The notes beneath the pieces are model-generated. The model was given only the letters and a program-made list of their open reading frames with translations. It was not told the DNA's origin and did no database searches. This document shows, in pieces, positions 25,441 through 36,569 of a DNA stretch of 64,000 bases. The stretch comes from Blastocystis sp. Blastoise. Taxonomy: Eukaryota; Sar; Bigyra; Opalinata; Blastocystidae. Every line of letters begins with the position of its first letter. Position 1 is the stretch's first letter. The stretch covers positions 143,071 through 207,070 of the forward strand of contig JBBPEB010000012.1 in NCBI GenBank assembly GCA_039096225.1, written 5' to 3'. The position numbers and the translations under genes were made by a program.

Positions 25441-26378
25441 TCTTATAAATAAAATAAAATTTCCGTGAATTAAAAGTCATAAATTCTTCCTTTGTTTTAA
25501 AGTATAAATATTGATACTATAAACATTTAACAAGTCACAGCATACACTACTAAAGCTATTTTATTGTATCCAAACATTTTAAAGGTGGAATATGAAAATA
25601 GAATCATTTTGTCGAAATCACTAATTACTAGGCAGACTCATTTGTAAATATTTATTTGAAATAAGAACAGACCCTATTTGTATAAAAGGCATAAAATATG
25701 TCTATATTACGTGTTTTCTTTGAAAATGGAAAAGTAATTCTCAAATTTTAAACCCCTATAAAACTTTCCATTAAAACTGTTAGTTGACCATTCGCAACAA
25801 GTCATAAAATAAGTGTAGACTCTTTATAAGCCTCAATAAGCTGTCAAATATAAATAGACTCATTTTATAGTTAAAAAAATATTCCCGTAAATACTTACAG
25901 AATTCAAAAATCTGGTCTGACTCTCCGACAGACAAAATAGGCTCGTCTATTTTTTTCACTGTAAAAAAATAAAAAAATATATTTTTTTGGCTGAATTTTG
26001 ATATTGACCATTAGAGGTCATATAAATTATTTTTATTGATGTTTATGACTATTAAACAACATTTTCTTCAAACATAACGATAAAATATTTTAAAACATTG
26101 ACCCCCATTTTCTTCAAAATTGTGACTTTAAAATTTAAAAAAACGGTTTTGATGTCGTATGACCTTCTAAGACAAGAAAATAATGTCAATTTTATTATAT
26201 AATGTGTCTTATATAGTTTTTAGAGTCTTATAAAAATTTTACTGAAAAAAAGTGTCCAAATTTTGTTAAAATTCACGATTTTTGCCTAAGTCGCTGAAGT
26301 CAGTCTCTTTTCATTGGTGGAACAAGCTTTGAACCAAAATCAACCAATTATATGAATTTAAAAATAAAAAAGTGCCTC
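25440..26378 (-). repeat. Dispersed repeat, copy B (inverted relative to 5.4-6.3 kb)
   Basis: Reverse complement of the copy at 5404-5965. The best-matching part is 25838-26378, with weaker similarity perhaps to 25440. Its outer edge (26378) corresponds to the outer edge of copy A (5404), so the two copies point inward and bracket about 20 kb that contains all the transposon-derived sequence in the window. No coding sequence. Confidence 0.72.
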
Positions 26379-26842
26379 ATAGTGAGTGTTTTTAAAAAAA
26401 TATTTTATCAAAAGAAAGTCAAATAATTATATGAAATTCGTTAAATAACTGTATTAATGTTCATTTTTTGTGGTTTTTATAATTATTAGAGTATAAATAA
26501 TATTCATTTATAGAAGCTTTATAGACATGCTATACATATATAAAACGAATAAAATATATAAAGTATATATATATCCTCATAAAAAATATAAAATCAATAT
26601 TGACCTAAATTATTTAATATATAGATATAGAATATATTCATTTTATCCTTTTACATCTAAGGATTCTAGATAAAATCAATTATGAATCACAGTAGCTATA
26701 AATATCTTATACACAATATATATATATATAACAATAAAAAAAAAACATAAAACAAACAAACAAAAAATAATACACATAAAATAACAACTATAGCTTTTCA
26801 TACTGAATAGATCACTTTGTTTACAATTATTAACCAAGTGAT

Positions 26843-27251
26843 TTACCATAATAAATCAGCATCAAATTCATCACCAAGACTTTCTTCAGTTTTCTTCACT
26901 TCATAACGTTTCTTCTTTCTGTCTTCTTCTTCTTTGATCTTATCTCTGATTTCTTGTAACTTATTCTTACCTTTAGACTTCACATCGGATAATTTTATCT
27001 TATCACCAATTTGTGAAACTGCTTTGTATGCAGCAATTGATTCTATGTTCTTCCCTATTTCTTTTGTGACTTTTTTGTCTGTTATAGAAAAAGCTACAGC
27101 TTCTGGCTTCTTTGCAGCAATTACATATTTTTTAGGAGCATGAACCTTACGTGGTTTCTTTGTTTTCACTAATTTCTCCTTCCCTCCAGTATCCTTACCT
27201 CCCTATATTCAATAAAATCAATACAAACTATACTAATAATACTTGAGCCAT
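26843..27251 (-). CDS. Small basic protein of unknown function, 122 aa
   Basis: Two exons: a 9-nt first exon (27251-27243, Met-Ala-Gln) and 27202-26843, split by a 40-bp intron with GTATTA...TATAG ends. Splicing is in phase and gives MAQGGKDTGGKEKLVKTKKP. The N-terminal 40 residues are strongly basic (KTKKPRKVHAPKKYV). A middle segment resembles a helix (TKEIGKNIESIAAYKAVSQI). The C-terminal third is a charged helix, probably coiled coil (KLQEIRDKIKEEEDRKKKRYEV), ending in the acidic ESLGDEFDADLLW. This charge pattern suggests a nucleolar or RNA-associated protein, but I do not recognise the family. It is divergent from the small membrane-protein gene at 27403, with about 150 bp between start codons. 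Confidence 0.75.
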
Positions 27252-27402
27252 CGATTATTGGGAAAAAAATAAAATAAATTTTTTATGAGAATTCATGAAT
27301 AATATTCAGTTTCCTTCGATCAAAACAAAAATAAACAAGAATATTTATTTTTTAATAAAACTTTTTATATTCTATTATTATTCTGCTTATACACTGATAG
27401 AA

Positions 27403-27528
27403 ATGGCATCTGAGATATATAGCTACTCATCCTACGTTGTTGGAATAGTTATATTAGTTATTGGAGTTATTATACCTGTAGGATACATGTATGCTAAAAC
27501 TTCTTCAAGAATACTAAGAAAAGATTGA
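27403..27528 (+). CDS. 41-aa single-pass membrane peptide
   Basis: ATG at 27403 opens MASEIYSYSSYVVGIVILVI. One transmembrane segment (residues about 12-30) is followed by MYAKTSSRILRKD, a short positive tail, and TGA at 27526-27528. The frame is open from 27295 (MNNIQFPSIKTKINK), giving 77 residues with a second hydrophobic stretch. I prefer the shorter form because the upstream part is simple AT-rich translation. The layout resembles small ER or mitochondrial subunits, but I cannot assign it. Its head-to-head position with the gene at 26843-27251 suggests a shared promoter. Confidence 0.5.
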   Translation: MASEIYSYSSYVVGIVILVIGVIIPVGYMYAKTSSRILRKD

Positions 27529-27745
27529 GTTTCTTATATGAATTCTATTTAATTTTGCTTGTATTTTCTTATTTTTCACTTTTTATATTGTTTCAATGGT
27601 TTTATTTAAATGTAATATATGTTTTTGTGAATATATCTTTTCTAATAACTATAACAAAAGTATGATTTTGAACAATTAATCAACAATAACAAAAAACAGA
27701 GAACAATGAAATTCAAACATATATAGAATACTGTGATTATTTATT

Positions 27746-28063
27746 TTAATTATCATGAATGATACTATCCCAAATTTCATTCAATTTATTAGAATAACGA
27801 GGAACAATCCATGATAAAATGTCAATTTTCAAGAAATTTGAAGAACTCTTCCATTTTAATAGTAATTGCTTTTTATTATTAATTTTATTAGACATTAACA
27901 TTTGAATAAGGATCAGTACTTTTTTAGAAGTAGAATTATCAATAATAATCTTAGGATTATTTATATAATAAGGTAGTAATGATTTAAAAGGTTCAATAAT
28001 AGAATCAGTTAATAATAAATATGCAAACCATTTATAATAATCTTGACCTTCAGGATATTCAAT
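27746..28063 (-). CDS. Terminal exon of an unidentified gene, 105 codons
   Basis: After a TATAG acceptor at 28064-28066, an open frame of 105 codons begins IEYPEGQDYYKWFAYLLL, continues IIEPFKSLLPYYINNPKIII and SWIVPRYSNKLNEIWDSI, and stops at TAA 27746-27748. The composition is that of a normal helical protein, in contrast to the simple-repeat translations around it. I cannot find a matching upstream exon on the minus strand before 28330. Either the rest is decayed or exons are too short to see. No family is recognised. Confidence 0.5.
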   Translation of the reverse strand: MEYPEGQDYYKWFAYLLLTDSIIEPFKSLLPYYINNPKIIIDNSTSKKVLILIQMLMSNKINNKKQLLLKWKSSSNFLKIDILSWIVPRYSNKLNEIWDSIIHDN

Positions 28064-28180
28064 CTATAAGATATATATATTTTATAAATTCATAATAAGA
28101 TATATATATATAGTGTTATAATTAATTTCATATTCATAATAGTTTCTTATATATATATATGTAATCAGTGATTCTTATAG

Positions 28181-28276
28181 GATAAAGTGAGAATTTTAAT
28201 TACGAATGGTTCATTCCCAGATTTAAAAGAATTATTAATTGAATCTCTTAGTATATATTATATACATATTCAATGA
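28181..28276 (+). CDS. Possible orphan exon
   Basis: Following a TATAG at 28176-28180, the frame reads DKVRILITNGSFPDLKELLI, then ESLSIYYIHIQ and TGA. The first 23 residues look like genuine protein; the rest may be intron. No partner exon is visible on this strand. Confidence 0.25.
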   Translation, partial: DKVRILITNGSFPDLKELLIESLSIYYIHIQ

Positions 28277-28329
28277 ATACATTAATACTAGTAATTTTTT
28301 TTATTTATATATAGTTGCATATATTCACT

Positions 28330-30338
28330 CTAATATCTGTCAATTGATTGAACAATATAAACAAATATAAAATCCATATTTAAAAATACTTGCATTTGAT
28401 GAAGACAATTCTAAGTAATCTTATTTGTATTCTATATATATTTATTAGTTTTTTATATTCATTGTATATCATTTTCATTTTTTCAATAATAAATATGATT
28501 TCATTTTTAAAAGAATTTGTTTTCAGAATATGATATTAGTGTATCGTTTAATGTATAATAACAAAATATTTTGATGAAAAGTAAATTAAAATAATAATTT
28601 TTTATTTTTTTAATATTTATTTTGAAGCAAAGAAGAATAAAATCTTATGATATAGGGAATGATGGATTAATAAAGATCTTCTAAATACACATATAATAAC
28701 ATAATTATCTTTGATATTAACTCGCAAGTCATAAAATCTCATTATATCGTGATATTATACCATAATATATATATATATATATATTTTCAATGAAAATGTA
28801 TGCTTTTTATGTATTTCTATATACATGATGAAAAATAAATATCTGGTATATCGATAGAGAACTGTTAATTGAATATAGAATAGTTTTTCAAGTAAAGTAA
28901 AACAAAATAAAAACAATATATTTTCACTTTTTTTAGAGTTTCTATTGAACCAATTTTTTTTTAATGAACATTTACTATTGATGTATATATAACTTAATAT
29001 ATAAATCAAATTATACTATATATATCATGAAAGACAATATTAGCATGAAAAGTATGAAAACAAATGTAATAATGAAGGTAAAATACATATATATATTTAA
29101 AAAACTATTTTTTCTTTAAATAAATTCATTATATAGTATTAATAATGATATAATCAGTTACATTAATAACTAATAAATTGATGAATAAAATGGTTTTAAT
29201 TCAATATATCCCTTCATTGAATTGTCAAAAGATAAAAACAGTATGAACAATACCAGAATAATTGATTCACTGGGATATCATTAGTTATATATATGTAAAA
29301 CAAATAATAAAGTTTATTAATAATCATATTTACATTTAAATGACTTTTGAATCATATAGTTTTTTAGAATAAATATTCTTATTAACTAAATTAAGTAGAA
29401 TTCTTTATTAGTATGTATTACTTATAAGAATATTTATAAGATTATATTGTTCAAATATATCAAATACCTATTTGATTTCTTCATCATGTATAGTATATCT
29501 AGCATATTCTAAAATGAATAGAGTTTCTACTACAGACCTCATTCTTTTATTTTAATATTTCTACAGATATATAAAGATTTTAATAGCTACAAAAAAACTA
29601 ATAATTATCATGTTATTAATATATATTAAGATAATGGAATCATGACTATTTTAGGAGAGGATGTTATCATTTATATAATCATATCGTAATATACTTACTC
29701 TACACAGAAAGTCAAATAGTCTTATATAAAATCAACCAATAAATAGTCAATGAATAAAAATTTAAAAATACATAAATAATGAATGAAGTTTAAAGCTTCA
29801 TAGCAAGTAAAAGAATATTGATAGTATATACATCTAAAATTCCATTATATATAATGATTTCTTTTCAAATTGAAGCATACATAATAAAGTATTCAATTCT
29901 CTATAGTTTCTCTTTGTTCTTATATAATTCTATGTACCTGATTTTGTTTTAATCTTTGAAGCCGAAAAATAAAAATGTTTTTCAAATTAGCAGAAGATAC
30001 TAGCACAAATCTTTCTTGTGATTATCTAGATTCATCAAATAGGCATAAAGAGCATGATTCTATACTTAAACAGAGGTTAAATTAAATACTAATATACATG
30101 AATTCAAAAAATATCTCACTTCTAAAAGAAATATACATTTTATAGGACATAGAGAACTCAGATTTATACATTATCACATTCATCTGCCATTAGTAATTGA
30201 ATAAAACAACAAAAACAAATCGAATTCGATTTCTGAAACGGGTTTAAAAAACTTTCAGTTTGGTTGTGTTTCTTTTCTAATTTTTGTCGACACATACGTA
30301 TTTCTCCTTAGATAATAATAGAAGAGACTAGAATAATA
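28330..30338. other. AT-rich intergenic sequence with one doubtful short ORF
   Basis: Two kilobases with little beyond AT-rich sequence. A 36-codon frame at 29975-30085 (MFFKLAEDTSTNLSCDYLDS...) is of better composition than its surroundings. It could be a first exon, with a donor at AG/GTTAAA and an acceptor at TATAG near 30145, but the continuation stops within 16 codons. The 30200-30338 stretch should hold the PH gene promoter. Confidence 0.45.
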
Positions 30339-31338
30339 ATGTTTCAATCAAATAAGGTTGTGGATGATACAGTTCCGTTAGTAGAAAAGCCTCAAGATAC
30401 AAGAATTACATGTGATGAGTTGATGCAAGGTGACTGTGTAGTTTCTGGTGATCTTGAAAAGATGGGCTATTATTGGAATATGAGTTGTCTTCCTCAATGG
30501 AAGCCACGATTCTGTGTTGTGAAAGGTGGATATTTATGGAAATATCCTCATAGACATGTATATATTGCATCTATATTGTATTGTTCAATTATTGTTTCAT
30601 TTTTATAGGGAACTGGATTCAAAGGGTATTTTCATCATCATATTTTTTATATAATTATACTTCTCTCATTATATAGTTGTCCAATTCCTTTAGAACATGT
30701 TCAATATGAAATTGTAGATTCCGTTCCTGAACGAAATGTTTTAAAAGTATTTTTTTTATTTTCAATAAGATAAATATATATATGTTTTTCTTCTTAGATA
30801 TATATATGTTTTTCTTCTTAGATATATATATGTTTTTCTTCTTAGATATATATATGTTTTTCTTCTTAGATATATATGTTTTTTTCTTCTTAGATATATA
30901 CATTATCAAAAGAATGGTATTTCAGATTTTCCAATGAACATGATTTAAATCATTGGATAGATTGTATGAAGAAGTATATTTATTATTATTATTATATATA
31001 TAGAATTTATTTATTATTATATATAAAGTTTGTTTATTATTATATATAAAGTTTGTTTATTATTTTATTATATATAGAGTATGTTTATACATATATATAG
31101 AGAACGAGAAATGATGATTAAAGTGAGAATGGGTCATCTTCACGTAGATTCTATTACTGAAAAGGCTATGAATGTATATATATTATAATATATAAATATT
31201 ATTATATATTATTATCTAAATAATATCTTGTTTCTATTTTATTATTCTATATAGATAGGAGATAGAGAATATGAAAAACGATTAGAACACATGAAGAAAC
31301 AAGAACCAGATGTCTCTCAAGTACCTCAACTCTTCTAA
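30339..31338 (+). CDS. PH-domain protein with a 17-nt microexon
   Basis: Six exons: 30339-30557, 30609-30625, 30677-30746, 30894-30973, 31101-31173, 31255-31338. All junctions are in phase and all introns run GTAT...AG. The product is about 180 residues. After a 33-residue leader, a pleckstrin-homology domain runs from about residue 37 to 135: VSGDLEKMGYYWNMSCLPQW, then KPRFCVVKGGYLWKYPH, the beta strands of WYFRFSNEHD, and the signature C-terminal helix Trp in LNHWIDCMKK. A basic, helical C-terminal tail follows (EREMMIKVRMGHLHVDSITE ... YEKRLEHMKKQEPDV). PH domains bind phosphoinositides or proteins at membranes; no catalytic domain is attached, so an adaptor role is likely. Exon 2 is only 17 nt (GTGFKG region). 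Intron 3 contains five tandem copies of its own 3' splice site. Confidence 0.88.
30774..30893 (+). repeat. Five tandem 24-bp units, each ending in a 3' splice acceptor
   Basis: Each unit is an (AT)4-5 block, then G, a T-run, and CTTCTTAG. The units abut and the last one supplies the acceptor for exon 4. Exon 4 itself begins ATATATAC, like the start of a further unit. Four units are identical and the fifth differs slightly (AT block shorter, T-run longer). Confidence 0.95.
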
Positions 31339-32241
31339 TTCTTATCTGATTTATAAATAAATAAAGAATTCAATATATATATATTATATCATTTATGACT
31401 CAAAACTTTTTCAATATTATTTATTATTCAAATTCTTATGCACTATAATATATGTTTTATCTCTGTAGTTGACCTTTGTTTTTCATATATTCTGTACTAT
31501 GTGAAGTATATTTTGTTTTGTTCTTATGAATGGTAATAGAAGATTCTATTATTTGTCATGTAGTTTCTTCATGTTATTTTCACTTATATATATATATTTT
31601 TTAAATTAATAATAAAATTTATTACACTTTGAAATGAATAATATTTATAACTTATTTATAGGCATTCATTTTGAAATATATTCTTTATAGAGTCAGTGTA
31701 AGTATCGCATTTGCATTATCTTTTATTTGAGTATGAATAACTCACAAAATATATTATTTGTAAACCCTTTATATTTAAATAATCAACAAAAATGCACGTA
31801 AATAGAAGATTTTACAAAACTTTTTCATTTCATAGAATCAGATCGTTGTCTTCTATCAGCTGCTATATTTGAAAAACTCTTCTTTATTATTCTAAGTTAT
31901 CATATAAGTATAAATATGACGTTCTTCAAATCATTTGACAATTAAAGTCAATACAATTGACTAATTTTATAATAAATCCTATCTGGCAGCTTTCATATTA
32001 CAATATTCATAATAAGTGAGCAATAATACTTGTATATAAAAACAATTTTGAATGTCAAAATATTTGGATAAAAGAAATGATCATTGAGTTGAACAGAGAA
32101 AGTACACTGAAAGTTAAAATTGATTTTTATAATCATTTTATAAAATATGTTCAGTTGGGAATGTAAAAATAACATAATTCTAAAACTAAAGAAATTCTTT
32201 TCGTTTTCTAAATTTCGATTTTCTATTAAATTACTTTTGAA
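31339..32241. other. AT-rich intergenic sequence
   Basis: About 0.9 kb between the PH gene stop and the SGT start. I see no reading frame with credible composition; the minus-strand frame at 31993-32265 overlaps the SGT start and is low complexity. It serves as 3' flank and SGT promoter. Confidence 0.5.
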
Positions 32242-33623
32242 ATGTCTACTACTTCTGAAAAGCAATTACTCTTTTCTATCATCAAATTCCTTGAAGATTT
32301 ATCTTTAAAGAACTCGGATAACACTGAGTCTATGAATGTTTGTATCCAATGCTTACAAGATCAATTCAATATCGATGTTCATGATCCTGAACAAGTTCGT
32401 CAACTTGGTGTTTGTCCTAGCTTATTAGAACTCTTTACGAAAGTATATGCTTTTTAATATTAAATAGTCATACTTTTACTTACATATATAGAATTATCCT
32501 GCTCAAGAAAGTGCTAATCCTGAACTTGCTGGTATTTTTACATATCTAAAAAATCTTCTAATTATTATAAAATGAATAACACTTTTTATAACTATTTTCT
32601 AAATCTCTAAAACGTTTTTTAGCTTTTTTTAAATATTTAATTTTTTTTATAGTTATTTCTAACATTTGATATAATCTATAGAACTTGAATCGGATTCTCG
32701 TTTCCAACAATTCATTAATAATCTATTAAATAAAGGATACTTTAAAGGAACTGATATTCACGATTTTATTAACAAAGAAAGATTAGAAAAGGCTATATTG
32801 AAATTCAAAGAGAAATATGGTAATACTACTACTTCTCCTGTTTCTATACCTACTCAAAATGAAGAAAAAACTGTTGTATATATATATATGTTCATATTAT
32901 TATAAATAATTATATGATTTCATATTGAGTCATTATTATATTTTATGTTTTTTTAAAAAAGAAAATAAATTTATATATGATTATTTATATATAGACTGAA
33001 GAAGAAGAAAATCAAGCTGAATCTCTTAAAGAACAAGGTAAATATATTATATATATATATATTAACATAATATATATATAGGTAATAATTGTTTAGTTCA
33101 AAAAGATTATGATGCTGCTATTAACTGTTATTCTCGTGCTATTTATATAAATCCCCGTGGGGAAAAGTCTCATATTTATTATGGTAATAGAGCTGCTGCT
33201 TATATGTATTTAAAACAATATGATAGTGCTATTGAAGGTATATATATATATACATTATTATATGGTTTATATACTTTAAAAAAATGTTTTTTAATTAGTA
33301 TATAATATGTATATAATAAATAAATGATATATTAATATATATTATGAATAGATTGTAAGACTTCTATTGAGCTTTGTCCCTCTTATATACGTGCATATAC
33401 TCGTTTAGCTACTATATATATAACAAATAAAGATACTTCAAAAGCAAGAGAAATGTAAATATATATAGTTTTTATTTCTTATTAATAATAGTCTATATAT
33501 TATTATGGTGATAACTATATTCTATGTATTCTCTATATATAGTATTTCAAAAGGACTTGAAATTGATCCTAATAACAAAGGTCTTCTTGACGGTCTTCAA
33601 ACAATCAATAATCAAGTATAGAG

Positions 33624-33663
<40 letters not shown>

Positions 33664-34630
33664 AATATTTTGTGACTTCGATATATATTCTTTTTTAATT
33701 AATATTATATGATTTCAATATGTGTATATAATCTATCTTTCTATCAATATATATATTATTTCTGTATAGTCTTCTTCATCTGATACTAATCCTTCTTCTA
33801 ATGCTTCTTCAAATGCTTCTTCAGGACTTGATTTCTCCAATATTGCAGGCATGCTTAGAGACCCTAATGTACAACAAGTATATATATATATTATTATTAT
33901 TATTTCTTTATTTTTTATTATCTTTTTTTATGTTAAATAAAAGTTTATTTTCTATTTTATATATATTTTTAATTTTTCCTTTTCTATTATATAATACCAT
34001 TTAAAGAATATGTAATATATAAAATGTTTTTTTAAATATGTTTTATATAAAATCTTCAAGGAATTGCCTCCTCTTTATTTGGTGGGAACTCTTCTTCAAA
34101 TCCCTCTTCGAATCCCTCTTCAGAAAATACATCTACGAATAGCACTAATAATACTCCTAATAATAACATGAATACTCCTAATAATAACCCTAATAACACA
34201 AATAGTAACCCTCTTGGAGGTCTTTCAGGTCTTCTGAATAATCCTGAAGTCATGAATATGTATATATATATTTATATATAGTATCAAATATTTATTTATA
34301 AATATTAACAACATATATATATAACAAATATTCACAATATATATATTAACAAATATATATTTATAAATATTAAAAATATATATAATTCTATAAGAATAAA
34401 ATGAGTATACTATTAATCTACTATATATATAGGGCTCAGAATTTAATGAGAGATCCTCAAGCTATGAATAATCTTATGGGAACATTCGGATCTCTCTTTG
34501 GAAGTAGAGGAGGCAATAGTAATAATAATAATAATAGTATATCTATATATTATCTTATACTATATTTTGTTGTTTTATTTTCAATTAAAAATAACAAAAC
34601 TGATTTTTATTATATATAGGTAATAATTAA
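32242..34630 (+). CDS. SGT2: SGT/SGTA-like TPR co-chaperone
   Basis: SGT/SGTA receives tail-anchored membrane proteins and hands them to the GET/TRC pathway, with Hsp70/Hsp90 bound by its TPRs. Eleven exons are read: 32242-32442, 32492-32531, 32682-32875, 32995-33037, 33082-33237, 33352-33454, 33543-33615, 33770-33877, about 34062-34259, 34433-34536 and 34620-34630. The N-terminal dimerisation domain is LLFSIIKFLEDLSLKNSDNT and NVCIQCLQDQFNI. An inserted 50-residue segment (SDSRFQQFINNLLNKGYFKG) follows. Three TPRs run from ESLKEQGNNCLVQKDYDAAI through INPRGEKSHIYYGNRAAAYM to GLEIDPNNKGLL. The C-terminal low-complexity region contains FSNIAGMLRDPNVQQ, LSGLLNNPEVMNMAQNLM and an Asn-rich tract, as in SGTA. 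The junction into exon 9 (GIASSLFGG) is one base out of phase with the only visible AG, so an indel or a missed small exon is likely there. Confidence 0.9.
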
Positions 34631-35037
34631 ATTTTAATAAAGGAATACTATATATCTATTGGCTGTCTCTATTTGATATTATCATAAATATTTTTAAAAG
34701 CAATCATTATATTGTTTCATTTGCATTTATATCTATATATTTTTTTTATATACTGATTGACAACATATTTTAAATGAATGCATTGATATATACTTTTTCT
34801 TGTTTGGTATTTACTAAAGTAGTGAAACATATTACTTATAAAACACAGAAAAAATAATAACAAAAAACAAATAAAAAGAACGCAGCAAGTCGATTCATTA
34901 CTCTATTTAAAAAAAATGCTATAAGTAATATGACTTTATAATGACAGTTATTAAAACTGATATAAAAACATATAGCAGAAGAAATAAAATAGAAGATAAA
35001 TATATATATATATATAATTAAGTGTTTATATATATAT
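34631..35037. other. Intergenic sequence between two convergent genes
   Basis: Four hundred bases separating the stops of SGT (+) and ALG7 (-). AT-rich with no frame of note; both 3' ends and polyadenylation signals should lie here. Confidence 0.55.
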
Positions 35038-35648
35038 TTATAATGTTTGACCATATTTATTTTGATAATAAAGTCGAACAGTAAAAGCTAATATTGAACA
35101 ACATATTTGTATAAATAATAATATAAATGTTAATTTACGCTCGGTACAGGGTCCAATATAATATAAAACTAAGTTTATTAAAGTATGATTAATATATTTT
35201 GGTGGATGATATTCAGTAGCATTCAGTTTTTTTTCAGATTTATCAGATTTAGTATCATCTTCTTTATATATAGAAGGAATCAGCTTTTTCATTTTTGCAT
35301 CATATCTATAATTATATATATAATAATAATTATTATAATATTAATATTAATATATATATATATATACCTGGGTAAACGATGTCTAGGACAGGGAATCGAA
35401 AATGGTAAAAATGAAAGAAGCTATATATATTTATATAGATAATATGTAATATAAAACATAAAATATAAAACATAAAATATATAATATATATATATAATAT
35501 ATACTTGAGGAAGTGAATAGATAAAGTTAATCACTTGAGGAAGGAAGAAAAGAAGAAGAGATTTTGAAAAATGACCAAATATGCCAACCTTTATAGAGAA
35601 GAATTATATATAAAATAAATAATAAATATAATAAATATATAGAATAAA

Positions 35649-35684
<36 letters not shown>

Positions 35685-36260
35685 ACTGCAAAAGTGACTC
35701 CAGCTGTATATGTATAAACATCTCCCACGAAACATTTGGCGGGATAAGAATTATATGCAAATAATGCGAGAGATAATGCTAAAAATGGGAGTAAAATAAC
35801 CGCGGAAAAGAGATGATTTTGTACATAAGCTATTTAAATACATATATAGAATGTAACTAAAATTATATTAGATATAAACTGAATTATAATTATATTAACA
35901 ATATATAATAAATATAATGTAATAGACTATAAATGAATAAAAAAAACATACGACTTTCTCCTCCTATATATATTTCATAGAGATTCATAAGAAGTATAGA
36001 AGCAGCAATAATGATACTCTTTATATATATATAATAGTTATCATATTAATAGTTATATATATATATAAAGAGTTCTTACTTGTCCTACTTCTAATCCGTT
36101 GATTCCAGCGTAAATATTGATAGCATTAGTACAGAAAATAGATAACATTAATATATAAATATAGTAACAATAACCTATTAGAAATATCGAAAAATTAAAA
36201 ACAGTAAAAAAATGAAATAGATGTTATAAACAATTATGTAATAATAATAATAATAATAAT

Positions 36261-36310
<50 letters not shown>

Positions 36311-36490
36311 TTAAATCAATATAAGTGCCAAAGGGTTCTCCATCGACAGTAAAAAAGAAAGAGACAAATTTTCCAAGGAGAGAAACAGAAGTAGAAGAAG
36401 ATCCTAATAAATGACCTAAAAACCTATAGGTATATATTATATATTATTTATACATATATAACTATACAATCAAAGATAAAAAAAAATACA

Positions 36491-36569
<79 letters not shown>

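Noticed and set aside
5404-26378. Maverick/Polinton element
   Set aside because: The size and inverted ends would fit, but no integrase, protein-primed polymerase, ATPase, protease or capsid-like coding sequence can be seen inside.
34056-34253. Minus-strand frame starting MTSGLFRRPERPPRG
   Set aside because: It is antisense to the Asn/Ser-rich C-terminal exon of SGT, whose sense frame matches SGTA proteins.
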